Of a stretch of DNA of 7,458 nt, positions 6,897 to 7,458 are shown one piece after another. The notes below the pieces were generated by a model that saw nothing but the letters and a program-made list of their open reading frames with translations, ran no database searches and was not told the DNA's origin. This stretch comes from Campylobacterales bacterium (lineage in GTDB: Bacteria; Campylobacterota; Campylobacteria; Campylobacterales; QNZT01). Each line of letters begins with the position of its first letter. Positions within the stretch are counted from its first letter, which is position 1. The translations under genes and the position numbers were made by a program. The stretch lies in NCBI GenBank assembly GCA_015489185.1, contig WGAE01000125.1:1-7458 (forward strand), given 5' to 3'.

Positions 6897-6913
6897 TCTC
6901 CTGTATCACCGTA

Positions 6914-7339
6914 TTACCAGTGTCTGAGACGGGTATGGCAATTCATGCAGCTTTCGGCAATTTTCTTATAATCCTGTAAAGCGCGTTTGGGGTGTCCGTC
7001 TTTGAAACTTTGGACCATATCTGTTACTTTTTTACGCACTTTGCGTTTGATCGAATTGGTCATTTTTACTTTGTTATTCAAAAAGCGTGTCATGACATCT
7101 TTCTCTTCGCGCTCTTCCAGCGGAGGCTGAACGCGTTCGATCGTCTCTGCCAGTGTAATACCGCCCTCTTTGATCATATCGAAGTTGTTGTAGAAAAATC
7201 CGTTTTGTATTTCGGTCATTGCTTTTGCCATTATTTGCATATCTTTGATTCGGTCAGCCTGTGTATAGGTAAAAACTGAGTCTGCGGCAAATGTAACGGA
7301 TGTTGCCAAAGCAAGTAGCAATGCAGTACGTTTTTTCAT
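6914..7339 (-). CDS. Periplasmic class II (cytochrome c'-like) monohaem c-type cytochrome
   Basis: A 141-residue secreted protein with a clear signal peptide (about 1-18, ending VTFA before ADSVF). It has a single haem-binding motif CMNCH (C131, C134, H135) only six residues from the C-terminus. A mainly helical, charged body with a C-terminal CxxCH is the layout of class II cytochromes (cytochrome c' / c556 type four-helix bundles), where His135 would be the axial ligand. Class II members bind NO or CO, or carry electrons; the role here is not shown by the sequence. The remaining sequence is Lys/Arg/Met-rich, with KVKMTNSIKRKVRKKV at 90-105. AAGGA (7347-7351) lies seven bases before the ATG. 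It is the first gene of a two-gene operon with the second adaptor, a combination that suggests a periplasmic partner, redox sensor or accessory of the efflux system. Family call is good; subgroup moderate. Confidence 0.85.
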   Translation of the reverse strand: MKKRTALLLALATSVTFAADSVFTYTQADRIKDMQIMAKAMTEIQNGFFYNNFDMIKEGGITLAETIERVQPPLEEREEKDVMTRFLNNKVKMTNSIKRKVRKKVTDMVQSFKDGHPKRALQDYKKIAESCMNCHTRLRHW

Positions 7340-7367
7340 AGGTTAATCCTTATATATTAATGTATGG

Positions 7368-7403
7368 TATCGATATTCTATCCAAATATCGTTAATAAAT
7401 CAA
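7368..7403 (-). promoter_or_regulatory. Promoter with overlapping inverted repeat for the cytochrome-adaptor operon
   Basis: On the minus strand, TTGATT (7398-7403) and TAGAAT (7375-7380) are separated by 17 bases. This is a good sigma70 match (4/6 and 5/6), and the expected start near 7368 gives a leader of about 28 bases. An inverted repeat covers the -10 box and much of the spacer: arms TATCGATATT (7368-7377) and AATATCGTTA (7385-7394) with a 7-base centre, 9 of 10 positions pairing. A protein bound there would block RNA polymerase, so repression is the simplest reading. A TTGACA on the minus strand at 7418-7423 is a possible alternative -35, but it has only a poor -10 (ATTTAT). Confidence 0.5.
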
Positions 7404-7458
7404 ATTTACTTATAACTTGTCAAATAACGTCAGATTTCTAAAATATAAGTATAAATGA

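Overview
The window looks like chromosomal DNA of a Campylobacterota (Epsilonproteobacteria) member, probably a free-living sulfur-oxidising or hydrogen-oxidising type. This is an inference from three things: moderately AT-rich coding DNA with very AT-rich intergenic gaps, Lys/Ile/Asp-rich proteins, and the tolC - adaptor - permease gene order that is common in this phylum (as in Helicobacter hefABC). No rRNA, tRNA, CRISPR array, insertion sequence or integrase is visible.

Positions 1-197 are an upstream region. It holds a candidate extended -10 and a striking 22-bp palindrome at 93-114. Positions 198-5856 are one tightly packed plus-strand operon that encodes a tripartite RND efflux pump: a TolC-type outer-membrane factor, a short HlyD/AcrA-type periplasmic adaptor, and an RND inner-membrane permease. 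The permease is encoded as two separate proteins, an N-terminal half with TM1-6 and a C-terminal half with TM7-12, joined by a 4-bp ATGA overlap. The N-terminal half ends in a natural run of six histidines.

Positions 5857-5978 are a convergent gap with two hairpins. Positions 7339-5979 are a minus-strand two-gene operon: a small secreted class II (c'-like) monohaem cytochrome c, then a second periplasmic adaptor that is clearly paralogous to the first. A sigma70-like promoter with an inverted repeat across its -10 box lies at 7368-7403.

The likely whole is one envelope export system with two adaptors, one split permease and one outer-membrane channel, plus a periplasmic haem protein that may act as sensor, electron carrier or partner. 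The second adaptor has lost the canonical RLS (TolC-docking) residues that the first keeps, so the two adaptors may have different jobs, as with TriA/TriB in the two-adaptor TriABC pump. The substrate cannot be read from the sequence. The most unusual features are the split permease, the histidine-rich cytoplasmic segments, and the cytochrome-adaptor operon.
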